From Centropus unirufus (taxonomy: Eukaryota > Chordata > Aves > Cuculiformes > Centropidae): a stretch of 64,000 bases of DNA. The position numbers were made by a program, and so were the translations under genes. The stretch's first letter is position 1; each line of letters opens with the position of its first letter. Below, piece after piece: positions 25,957 to 37,054 of the stretch. The DNA is taken from contig VYZI01000854.1 in the NCBI GenBank assembly GCA_013397695.1, forward strand, positions 78,606 to 142,605. Direction: 5' to 3'. The notes under the pieces are model-generated. The model worked only from the letters and a program-made list of their open reading frames with translations, was not told where the DNA came from and did not search any database.

Positions 25957-26632
25957 TTTTATAAGTGGCAAATGGACTGAGAGTAGCACTGAAGAGAAGG
26001 ACTTGGGGTATTGGTGGGTGAAAAACTCAACATGAGCCAGCAACATGCACTTGCAGCCCAAAAAACCAACTGTAGCTTTGGCTGCATCAAAAAAAGTGTG
26101 ACCAGCGGGTTGAGGGAGGAGATTCTGCTGTCATGTGACCTCACTTGAAGTACTGTGTTCAGTTTTGGAGTCCTCAGTGCATGAAGGTCTTGAATATGTT
26201 AGAGCAAGTCCAGAGGGCTAGAGAACCCCCCCATATGAGGACATACTGAGAAAGAAAGGCTAGCTTAGCATAGAGAAGACTCTGAGGAGACCCTGTAGCA
26301 GTCTTCCAGTACTTAAAGGGGGCCTGACAGGAAAGCTGGGGGGGCACTCTTTATCAGGGAGTGGAGTGGTAGGATGAGGAGTAATGGTTTTAAGGTGAAA
26401 GTGGGGAAATTTAGATTAGACATTTGGAAGAATTTTTTTACTAGGAGGGTGGTAGAGGCACTGGTACAGGTTGCCCATAAAAGTTGTGGATACCTAATTC
26501 CTGGAGGTATGCAAGGCCAGGTTGGTTGGGGCTTTGAGCAACTTGGTCTAGTGGAAAGTGTCCCTGACCATAGCAGGGGAGGTGAAATTGGATAATTTTA
26601 ATGTCCCTTTAATCTCAGATCTATGAATTAGA
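25957..26632 (+). mobile_element. Decayed CR1 LINE, 3' end (ORF2 C-terminal remnant plus 3' UTR)
   Basis: This is a 5'-truncated copy of a chicken repeat 1 (CR1) non-LTR retrotransposon, the dominant LINE family of birds and other sauropsids. The order of phrases matches the CR1 3' end as I know it: a stretch like 'acttggggtattggtgg' and 'aactcaacatgagccag' near 26000-26040, 'gctgcatcaaaa' near 26080, 'gagtcctcag' near 26168, 'ttccagtacttaaaggggg' near 26303, 'tttagattagacatttgga' near 26410, 'ggttgcccat' near 26469, 'tttgagcaacttggtctagt' near 26532, and a terminal 'atctatgaatt' standing for the ATTCTATG-type tail. The 26013-26144 part reads as the end of CR1 ORF2 with a frameshift near 26009. 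An apparent deletion of roughly 20 bases near 26130 and in-frame stops follow, so it is dead. The 5' edge is approximate and I see no clear target-site duplication, which is normal for CR1. Confidence 0.93.
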
Positions 26633-29600
26633 CACTAATACTGTTTAATGAGAAACCAGGTATGTGAATACTATGGAGAATGAAGAGAATTACATAGCCC
26701 TGAAGCTTATAGAATGATGAGAAAATGTGAGTAAAAGTAATTGAAACCATAATTAGAAAAAAAATAATCTAGACATTTTTTTAAGCTGCCAAGTGAAAAA
26801 ATGAAATGATAAAGGTAAGATGATTGTGATTAAATATTTCTCTGGCTATTGTGTAAATATGAAACTTGTGTAGCTCCTAAGGCTTATAGGTCAAGGGCTT
26901 CCTCCTTCATATTTCAGGAAAAGCCACCTCCAATTTTGTTGATAAAAAATTTCCATTGCTTTTAGTAATCAAATGTGAATGGTGAGGATGTAATCTATTG
27001 GATCACACGTTTTGGAGTATTCCATCCACTACAATATTTACTCCAATAGACTTCAAGAAACGTACATACTCCACTATATCATTATATGTTTTAAGAGTAC
27101 ACTAAAGGTACAGCTTTCAAATATTTTCCCTAAAAATGCAATGTGATGGCTTTTTATGTTGTTTTCTTATTTTCAATTGCTTACTAATGATTTAAAAAAA
27201 TTTGCAGCTGCCTGAAATGCATGCAAGAATAAGCTGTATGAGACATCATGTCATGATGAATATTCTGGCTACTGATAAAACATTTGTCTCCTGTTGTAAT
27301 CCTTTTGGATCTACAGTCTGCTTTTATTTATTATTCAGAAGTTAAATAAGTTTGTAGTACTAAAAATATAAAACTCCGTAAGAGAAATAAAAATTTTAAT
27401 TTTTCTTCTTATTTACAAAGGGGCAAGCTCAGAGTAATTCTAGTGACATCAGTTGTTCCACATTTAAAACTGTCATAATTTAGGGAGTAATTAAGCTATT
27501 AATGCATTTCAGAGGCACCAAGTTCTCGGGAGATATGAATGAAGGCGTAATAATCAGACATGTACAAAATATTGTGGTTAGTAATTAAATATATGACGAG
27601 TCAAGACTGCTTGACTCTTTTCTTGGTTCTTGCACCAAGTCACTTCTGTAAACTTGAACAAGGTGTTTATCTTTTTCTGTTCTGTTTACTCAGCCATAGT
27701 ATCTTCCACCCACTGCAGGGTAGCTTCTGGGAGGTTTGTATGTGCTGGTGAGAGGAGTTTGGCAAGTAAGGCCATCCTCCTTTTTCCTGTGATATGATGG
27801 TAGTTGCTTAACGGTAGCCCTCTGACACAAGGACATAGGGATTACATCTGCCCCTCAGAAATCTCTAAATCCTTAACAGATTTCCAACATATTGTTTTCA
27901 TGTTGCATGGAGATATATGTTGTGAAATATCATCAAAAACATGTATAAGTATAACACAACAGAATAATACAATAATCTTCCTCAGTCCAGGATGATATAT
28001 AGCATGTGACATGTCTTCAGGGGCCCCTAGAAAATGATGCAGCATTGTCAGTCTGTTTCACTGGTTTTCATTTTATCTAACAGAAGCTGCACATTTGTAG
28101 CACTGACTAGGAAACAGGTGTCAGCTTCACCAAGATTCATTAGATGTATTAGAACTAGTTTTGCCAGGCAAGTATTTAGAAGCCAGCAGCTGCAGTCATG
28201 GCTGGTTCTGTTTGCCTTACTTAAACATGTCATGAAGCCAAGAAGGTCTATGTAAATTATTTTTGCCAATGCATTCTTGTAGATTAAAAAATAAATTGCA
28301 TTGCTTCTTTCACTGAATAAGAAGAGTCTTTCATATAGAAAGTACTATGAAGAAATGTGTGCTACTAAAAATCCTTAAAATTTAGACCTAACAGGGTAGT
28401 AAATGCATCCTTAATCACTGTGCTTAGTCCAGTTCAGATTAAACAAGGCACTTCACAGAGGAGACCAAGAAGATAGCGCTCTTGCTGGTCATGCTCCTAG
28501 AAGAATAATCACTGACAAAGACTGCACATAAGTGTGTTGATGGCTTCATTTTAACTTCCATTAAAATGAGGACATGACAAAATAAATCCTGAGATGCAGG
28601 AGATTGCAAACATGGAGAATAAGTGTCTCATTTCCAGCAGGAAGTCTTCATCCCCTGGCGGTACAGGGTTTGGCATGATTTTATGTACCAAACGTGTGTT
28701 GTTGATGATGGGTCGCAGATTGATGGAGTGTTAGCACACTTCAAAAGCACTGAGTTCCTTTGAAACAAAATGAAAATTAATTCAGTCCTGAGCATAGGGA
28801 AGCTTTGCAAGGAAAAAAAAAGCAATTAAAAAAAATGAGGACTGTAGGAGAAAATAGTGAAACAACCAGGAATGTAGAAATGGAGGTCATTATTCAGACT
28901 CCAGCATATAGAAGTTTCTGCTGTAAGAATCTGATTCACCATTATTAGCATAATTTTCTTTTTCAGAAGTAGTGATAGAACAATGAACAGGAGCAGTAAG
29001 GAAAGGGAAAGACAGGTCTTAAGAAAATAGCAGTCACAATAATCCATAGATGAAACTAATTTTCTTGATGAGTATTACTGGTGTTTAAAAAGCAAAATAA
29101 TATCAATCTAAAAAAAAAAAAGAGGTTCCCTAAGAATCAATCCTATAGAAATACTAAAAAATATATTCATAAATAAGTTATCCTATAGAGAACAAATGCA
29201 GTTAGGATTGTTCTGAACAACCCAATCTAACCAAAACAAAACAGACATGATGAAATAATTTGCAGATTAAATTTAACAGTTTTTTTAAATGTCATCTGGA
29301 TAAAAATTGAAGTTACACAGCCAACTCCTAACCTCTCATATTCTGCTAAACTCCTTCTGCCTGCAGGAATTTGTCCTTATTCATGTCAAGCAAAGTCATG
29401 ATAACTACAAGCCAAGGGCAGTTCATAAGTCAGATTTCATGTATATAGTTGTTGATATGCACAAATATTTGAAAATTTTTTCTTTTCATTCCAATGCTAA
29501 TATAATACCCCTCCATACTAAGTTTTGTCACCATTTCTAGTCCACTGAAGTCAAAGGCACTTGTCAAGATCTTATCAGGGAAATTTGGGACCTCCAATTT

Positions 29601-31214
29601 CTGGATCAGGGCATTGGTCAGTTTGCAAAATCCACAACTTAGAAAGGTTTCAGACCTTTTAATTATATTCAAAACAAACAATCCTGGCATCAATAATTTC
29701 TGGGTTACATTTAAGTTGCTTTCCCAGTTTAAAACCTGGTCCTTCTCCATTCTATGTTAGATGTACTCTAAAAGAAATAAAAAGGCTATATTAACAAATA
29801 TGTTCATTTTGAATAAGTTAACCAAATTGGAAATAACGACTTGCAACGTTAACATCCAACAGCAGCATGAATGTAAGTATGAAATCTGATGAATCAATTT
29901 ATGCATTTTTCCAATAGGTGGTGCTACTATTTTTGCATTCAATATTAATCTACTGCAACACATGCCATCTGCTACAATAATCATGAAAGTGGAACAGTTT
30001 GCTTTTCTTCCATGGTGTTTCCTGGAGTAAAATAACACATGTAGTAACTTTAATGGCAGAAAATAAAACCAGATATAACAGTCTGAGAAAACCGGATCTT
30101 TTTCATGCTTAGATATAACATTTCAAGAAGTAGTTATGTAGAAATATAAAGAAAAAAAGAAATACATACCTGTATATAAATTTGTTTTTATATACCCCAC
30201 CTGTGCTTTTACTGATGAATTTTCAGATTCAAATAAATGAAAAAGTTTTTTCAGAGAAAATCTGATGCAATACAGATAAAAGACAACAAGAGAAAAGACT
30301 GTAAAATTAATATTCATCTAAGGTGAGAATCCCTTGCTTTTATTTTTATTGTTATCCACAATGCAAACTGCTAATTTTAAATCATGGAATTTGGCATTTC
30401 TCTCTGCAATATTTGAAAAGGAGCTATATAGCCGAGCACTTTGAAGCACAAGAACAGACAGACACTCAATTCAGTGGTTTTATAAATATAGTTTTCCTAC
30501 TGCATATCCTATTACTCAGCACATTCACAGGGTATTTTGGCAATATGGGAAATGTAACATATATCCAAGGGTGGCACATTTGATTTGGGATTTTATTACC
30601 ACATACCTACCAGATTGGAAGGTCAAAACGAGGTTTCAGATTGGAGTGTTTACACTCGCACTGATTGCTCTTCTGTGATGGTTTTACTGCCTGTTTGTTC
30701 ATCTAAACTTCTGGGAGTCAAGTACAATACCGAGAAACTCCACAGGTCAGGGCTGCCACTGTGGATTTGGGCTCTGTAATTGCATGTTAAATGTCTTTAG
30801 CAAACTCAGCTACAGCAAAAACACGTCATTAAGTAGTCTGTGTGAAATTCATATCCAGGGAAACACGAAGTTTAGTGAAAACAGATGTGTCTTAGACATA
30901 CACATGCATTCTGTGAAGCCTGCTTTCCAAGCATTTGGCTTAGCATAGCATAGCTTTGGGAGGACAGTCCTAATGTTGCAGGAGAAGGATTGACAGCTCT
31001 TGACACCAAAACCCTTTACTTATTTTCAGAAAAGGTACAGTACAAGGAAGAGGCAGAATTATTTATTATAACTTTTCAGAAATCCATTGTGTATTTATTT
31101 TCTACCCTATCCCAAACCATACCTCAATAGTCCTCTGGAGAAATACTGCTGGGGAGAGGTAGGAAGGGAATTTATTTTGACTGTTCAGTGAAGCCATCAG
31201 AACAACTTTGGCTG

Positions 31215-31400
31215 TGGTGCAAACACCTCTTTGTCAAAGCTTTGTTTTTGGATTGAGTTGTCAAACTTATTTGCGGCTGTGATTGTGAGGGGAATCAAAC
31301 GACACTCAAGTGATAACAGTTGTCTGCCCCATCTATGTTTTAAACAAAAACATGCCAGTGAAAGGTGCCATATTAATTCTGAGATTAAAGGGGGAAAGGA
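31215..31400. promoter_or_regulatory. Candidate conserved regulatory stretch
   Basis: A complex, repeat-free stretch has several transcription-factor-like words close together. They are CACTCAAGTG at 31303-31312 (contains TCAAGTG, the NK2 homeodomain-type site), TGATAA at 31311-31316 (GATA-type site on the other strand), CAGTTG just after it, and TCAAAG-type TCF words upstream. Such words occur often by chance; only cross-species conservation would make this a real enhancer candidate. Confidence 0.15.
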
Positions 31401-32349
31401 GGAGAAGAAATATTACTTGTTTTTTAGCATGTTCTTTCCCTTGAATGTTATATTTATGACATGAGTGCCATTAAATCAATAGCTTATCTGTTTAACTTCT
31501 AGTGTGGAAGAGGTATCAGATATATTAGACCGAAGAAAAATGTAGAAACACCAAAAAGAGATTAAATAGAGGGTAAAGCTGGTACTAATGGGCACAAGCT
31601 TACTTTTTCTCTCTGTCTATGCATATATATTTGTATGTGTATAAATAACCATATTAAAAATAAACCATGTCAAATAAACACTTCTAGCAAAGAGTACTCA
31701 ATTATCTCCACAGAAAGTAAAGCTTTTTTAACAAATATAAGTAATCTCTTATATTTGTTCCATTTTCATATCAAAAGTATGCAGTGGATCAAATCATGTA
31801 GCTAATAAAGAGACTTATGCTCATCTTAATTTAGGATGATGATTTTTTCCAGGCACTGAAGGGGAGAGGCGGAAATGGAAAGGAAGACTGTTTCCATTCA
31901 TTCTTTCATAGAAGAGGATACGAACAACATTTAGTATAGGCAAGTTCTTGGTGAGGTTAAGGAATGATAGCAAAATCTATCCAGCTGACAATAGGAAACC
32001 AGGAATGTAAAATTAGTCTTCAGTCTTAACCTATCTTTCCTTCCTGACAATACATTTAAATTATTTTAAATGGCTTTTGTCTTTAAATAATAGCACCATG
32101 CAGAATTGCAAAAGACTTGTCCCACACACTGGTACTCAGGATATAAGCATTATTAAACAAATTAATTTGAAACTTCATGTCTATGTTATCATCATTCTTG
32201 AATGAGAAATAGATTAATGAGAAAATATTTCTCTAAGTCTAAGTAATATTTTCTGGAGACTAAATAACATGCAGTGATTTGGTTTCAAATGCTGTAAGTA
32301 TGAAGCGTGAACCTTTTTACTACAAAAACTTGAACACTGTTCAAAAATC

Positions 32350-32474
32350 ATGCAAAACTTTATTATGCAAAACTTTGCATCCAATTAATTAAGTAAAGAA
32401 TGTAGGTAAAGGTAATGTAGGTAAATGTAGGTAAATCCAATGTAGGTAAATCCAATTAATTAAGTAAAGAATGT
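32350..32474 (+). repeat. Nested 15-bp tandem repeats flanked by a 24-bp direct repeat
   Basis: ATGCAAAACTTTATT at 32350-32364 is followed by ATGCAAAACTTTGCA at 32365-32379. A 24-base unit beginning TCCAATTAATTAAG then occupies 32380-32403 and recurs identically at 32451-32474. Between the two copies lie units of TGTAGGTAAA with 5-base extensions: 32401-32415 (ends GGTAA), 32416-32425 (no extension), 32426-32440 and 32441-32455 (both end TCCAA). The structure reads as successive slippage or unequal-exchange events with a preferred 15-bp step. Confidence 0.9.
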
Positions 32475-34677
32475 TCTGCTTCCAAGAAAAAGTAAATTAT
32501 AAATATTATTTCAGGAAAGTAACAGTCTTACATCTTCTTTGTGTCTATAGATGGTCAAATAAAGTTGATGGAAGTATAAAAATATTGGACATCTGCATAC
32601 AAAGACTGGTAAATGCTGTAAATGGAAAACAGGGCAGAGTTGCTAGCTAGAATTAAACAAATCAGGCTTTTTTATAATTTCATGTGCTACTTTTACAAAG
32701 GGATTTTATTATGGAATATGCATTTAGAAAATACTTCTGATTTGGAACACAATAGTATGGCTTGCTGCTTTGTATGGGCTGCAAAATTTTGTTTTCTATG
32801 GTACAAGATGCTGAGTGCAGAAATGACATTTGTTTTTCTGGATAAATGATAATTTAATGTGCCAGTTTGTTACAGGTGAAGTTGGTATGAAAAATATCAC
32901 AGCAATTTGGAGATAACATTTTGTTAATCTGTTTGACACGGTGAAGTCAAGTTGATTTACACTGTCTGAAAGTCTGTTTCCTAAAAGTAGGAGTTGTGAA
33001 CTCTAATGCTTGGTGGACTGAGCCCAGCACTATAGGGAATCAACAGGACTCTTGCCATTGACTTTATTGGGCAATGACCCTGGTGAGTTATCACCGAGTG
33101 TTCTGTCTTACAATATGCTGGACAGCAATCAATAAGGCTCCATGACATAGTCAGAAAATTTGTTGTTACAAGAAAGATTTACCATTTCTGCCATCTTACA
33201 AAATTTGCAGATTTCCAGACATGTAGTGACTTTTTAGATTCCTTAAATCACCTGCCTACTTGAAAGCAAGACAAGAACGCTCAACTTTGTGTTAGTGATT
33301 GTTTGGAAATGTTGTAGTCCCACACTTCAAATATTAAATTTATTTGAATATGAAGGATATTATTATATAGGTACATATATATATATGGTACTTTATCATG
33401 CTTTTTATCATGCCTTTTATGCAACAGAGGGAATGTTATAATTGAAGAAAGAGAATTATTTGTCTTTTTCATTATTATAATACAAATACTATAGCACTGC
33501 CTTAATGTCCTATGATGTCTTTTATTTTTGTTCTTTTTACTTTTCCAGAAAAAATGAACTTCTTGAAATCTTAGACCCTTCTTGATCTTAACTTTAGCTG
33601 CCTTCTATAACTCTGAGAGGGAAACCCTGTTTGCAAAGGGGTTGTTGCCTCTTGAAACAGAAGCTAGAGCCTTACTTCAGCTTTACTCAGAGATTTTGCT
33701 TGTGACTTAAAAACCAGGAAAACATAGAGTAAAATATTAACATGTAAAGCTCATATTTTATTTTGTTTTTTATTATATATATATTATATTTTATTTCAAA
33801 TTTTTTTCTTTCTGTGCTATGAGACATGAATTCCTGACCTCTAGGCATGTTAGGATAATGCTGGAAGGGATTCTTTAGAAACATCTCATGGGTAGGATAA
33901 TCTTTTGGTTTATTCAGTTTCATTTCTGATTTTCTTGAGAGAACACAAAGAGACATCAACTCTATGAACTTATTTATTCCTCTAAAGACTACTGTTCTGA
34001 AAAAGCACGAGAGCCAGAATCCTTTTATTCATGAGGATTAATCAATGTGTCCTAGAGATAAGTTGGATTTTTTATAAATATCTCCATGACCACACTGAAA
34101 CATCTTAAGTTGAAGAAAAATAAAAGCATAATTCCAATAGTGTCTTCAGCAATCTTTGCAGTTCATGTACTTAGTAACTCAAAGATATAGTTAAAAAGCA
34201 AGTTAAAATATATGCATGGCCAGGGCTATGCATAAATGTTTTCCAAAGTCTCTACAGCATTTAGATTTCTCCTTCATTCCTCCCTTCAATTAACGCTGCT
34301 ACCCTTTTCAAGAGTCTACCTTTTGTCTCACCTGCCTTGGTGACAGATGTTACTACAGAGACAAGGTTTGGATATGCGTGACATATGGAAAAAAATACTC
34401 CATCCCACAAAAAAGTGTTTCAAATGTTATTTAGTATCCCTTAGCAGTATAATACTTATCCTCTCAAAAGTTACTTTTTTAATGATAAAATAGTTTTGGA
34501 GAGGAAACTCTATATGCAAATGTGAAAATTAATTAAATAGATCATTTTTACATGTTCATTAACAATAGGGAAAAGATAATAGGGAACCACACCATTTATT
34601 TCCTTATGCTTTCTTTGGTAATACTAGAGAGAGGTAAACATAAAATTTATCTACACCTCTTCAATATACCACCTACA

Positions 34678-34693
34678 GTTCTTGTACAAGAAC
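34678..34693. repeat. Perfect 16-bp palindrome
   Basis: GTTCTTGTACAAGAAC is identical to its reverse complement over all 16 bases. Its AGAAC and GTTCT halves resemble steroid-receptor half-sites, but they face the opposite way from a classical glucocorticoid response element. A receptor-binding call is therefore not supported. Confidence 0.85.
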
Positions 34694-35185
34694 CCTTATT
34701 CTTAGATATACAGCTATCATCAATGAGTTGCTGTTCTAGGTGGGAGAAATGCTAATTTAACTAACTTTAAACCCACTTAATCTATTAGTTCATGATTGTA
34801 TAATGGGTTTGATCTGGATTTTTCTCTGTCCTTAATACAGTGGAGACTCAGTCACACACATTTCCAAAAGGTGATTTCTATGATTTCAGTATAGTTCCAC
34901 TTGGGTGATTTATCTTTGCAGAGTCTGGTGCAGGATTTAACAGTGCTAGTGTTCTTAGAATTGAGGGTTGGAGGAAAAATATAGGACTATGAGAAAGTAC
35001 ATATATTATTTGCTTCTGACTCCCCTTGAATACATGTAAAATCAGTGACATAATTATGTGTCAACATACTGGGTTTTCGTAGGACCCAATTCTACTCAGC
35101 GCATGGAGTACAGCATGCAGAATTACTCCTGGAGGTACCTGACTACTGAACTTCATGTAAATTGAAGAAAGGGATGCTTTTCGAA

Positions 35186-35230
35186 GTGTATGTACATATG
35201 CATACACCCAATACATATGTATACGTGTAT
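35186..35230. repeat. Alternating purine-pyrimidine, partly palindromic stretch
   Basis: The segment alternates GT/TA/CA steps. It includes a 7-bp inverted repeat (GTGTATG at 35186-35192, CATACAC at 35201-35207) and a second near-palindrome ACATATGTATACGTGTAT. It is a short, irregular microsatellite-like tract with potential for Z-form or cruciform structure. Confidence 0.7.
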
Positions 35231-36000
35231 AATTTAATATTTAGAAATATTGCTAGGATCTAAGATACCACTGAGCAAATGTGCTTGGTCTTGTTCCTGC
35301 TGACTGAGTCCCCTGAGGCCTCTCCATAGAATAAAAGCCTGATATATTAATTATTTGATATACATTCTTCTGATCTCCAGTGTGCTGATGTTTCAGAGCT
35401 TTCTTCTGAATTTCATGTCTATGGTAAGTGCTAAAATGAGAATTGTTGATGGGAGTCTTCATATAAAAGTTGAGCCCAGACACTGAAAGTGTGTGAAAAC
35501 ATCAGGATACTGCAGGAAGATTTCAGTAGCTCCCAGGGGAATTCCTGCATCTTGATTGACAGTGTTTGGATTTTTGATCCTTACCAATTTAGTTCTTGCT
35601 CTCTTTGTTGATATTGCCATTCTGGTTTTGCTAACATCTGTCAAATTTCTGCCCTGAAACCACGAACTTCTGTGGGGATTTCTGGTCAGTCAGAAGAGGC
35701 TAGTAATGTGTGATCGGATTGACCCAGGTCAGACCCAAACTGCTGATCCCAACGTGAGATTACCCAAATCCTGTTGCTGAAATGCTGAATCCTCCAGCTT
35801 CTCTCTCAGTATTTAATGCATTTGAAAATAAATGAACACAATCTGTTGTAAGTATTTTTGAGCTTGAGAAATCTCTGAGCTATTTACTGATCGCCTTTCT
35901 TGGTTGGTTTTGAAATCCTGATCTTCAGTCTGGACAGAGATTAGCTTTATGTGTACTGGGAGCAGGGTGAGGTTTTTCTGGTTTTTTTGTTTGGTTTTTT

Positions 36001-36340
36001 TTCATGATTTTTTTTTTTCTCTATTCTATGTAGGGACTGTTGACTCAGTCTGCAGTACCTCCAGGTGGCAGATTCAGTGAGTGTTGCAGTGTAGGGCTGC
36101 AGTGCATCCCTGGGAGCTGCTATAGCCCCCTGTTCCTTTTGTGAGTGAGAGAAGAGGATCTGGAGTCTGGGACAGAGCATCTGGGCAGGCTGGGCAGTGA
36201 GGACACGCTTAGTTCATTTTGGTCAGAGACAGGCTGAATAAAAATCCTTGGAAACAGAATGGGCTTTCTCTGTGAGTCCCAGGTATGAAAAAGGGTGATG
36301 AAAGTGATGACACCCATACCATAAATCCACAGAAGAAAGA
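36001..36340. other. GC-richer patch with a CTCF-like site
   Basis: After a T-rich run the sequence becomes richer in G and C. Minus-strand open frames at 35947-36180 and 36120-36344 have unrecognised translations. The clearest feature is the CTCF-like word at 36058-36071. There is no CpG island. Confidence 0.35.
36058..36071 (+). promoter_or_regulatory. CTCF-like core motif
   Basis: CCTCCAGGTGGCAG fits the vertebrate CTCF core consensus CCASYAGRKGGCRS at 13 of 14 positions, with T in place of A at position 3. CTCF is a zinc-finger insulator and chromatin-loop protein whose core motif is conserved from birds to mammals. A single motif by eye does not prove binding. Confidence 0.4.
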
Positions 36341-37006
36341 ACATGATTTTTTATTGAGATAGTCTTTTCATTCTATACCAAGACACTTTTAAATATTTAT
36401 ATGAGTAATTAATGTTTTCCATAAATGACACACCAAAGTGATGACTCCTTAGTCATAGCAATGCTTCTGTATTACCAGGTCTTTGGACCTCTCAGAAGAA
36501 AAAAAAGTAAAGCACTATATTCCCCTGTGCATAATACACAAGTACTGAGTTGTACTGAGTTACAGTTAAAATGTTGAATTTTTACAGAGACACAAACACT
36601 GCAATAATGAATACCAAACATTTTCATCATTTCTATCCAGATGCAGAGTAGTTTCAGAATGCTTCAGAATCTTCCTGACTCATAAAACATATATAGAAAA
36701 ACTGATCTGATAATACTAAGTATTTTGTAATACAGTAAGTAATGTCAGTAAGGATTTACCTAGGAAAGACCTCTTTGATGCCAAGTAGGCCATTGAGAAT
36801 GGTCTGAATATGCAGCCTATATGGAGGGTCTCTTCTTTAGAGACTGAACTTCAGGTGTGCACACTGAAGGGAGGGAGGAAACACTGAAGCTGGAGTTGTC
36901 AGCCCATCGCCAGTGACTTTGGGGGAAGAAAGGTATGTCTTCTCCTAAGCTCTTTTTCCCATGAAAAAATTCAAATGGAAAAGCTTCATCCACATAGGAG
37001 AGTTTA

Positions 37007-37007
<1 letters not shown>

Positions 37008-37038
<31 letters not shown>

Positions 37039-37054
37039 GTGGTGGTGGTAGTGG
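37008..37054 (+). repeat. Compound (ATT)10 / GGT microsatellite
   Basis: Ten perfect ATT units at 37008-37037 are followed directly by AGTGGTGGTGGTAGTGG at 37038-37054. The junction of two trinucleotide repeats suggests one was seeded at the edge of the other. The array is long enough to be polymorphic. Confidence 0.95.

Larger units (their letters stand above)
26633..36000. other. AT-rich non-coding DNA, no gene seen
   Basis: No gene is supported. Open frames such as 28034-28255 and 29430-29750 have unrecognised translations. Notable items are the nested duplication at 32350-32474, a 16-bp palindrome at 34678-34693, an alternating purine-pyrimidine stretch at 35186-35230, short TA runs near 33370 and 33775, and a possible regulatory stretch at 31215-31400. 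The rest is plain. Confidence 0.6.

Noticed and set aside
26374..26595. 73-codon plus-strand frame and a 61-codon minus-strand frame (25959-26144)
   Set aside because: Both lie within the CR1 element and are fortuitous frames of it.
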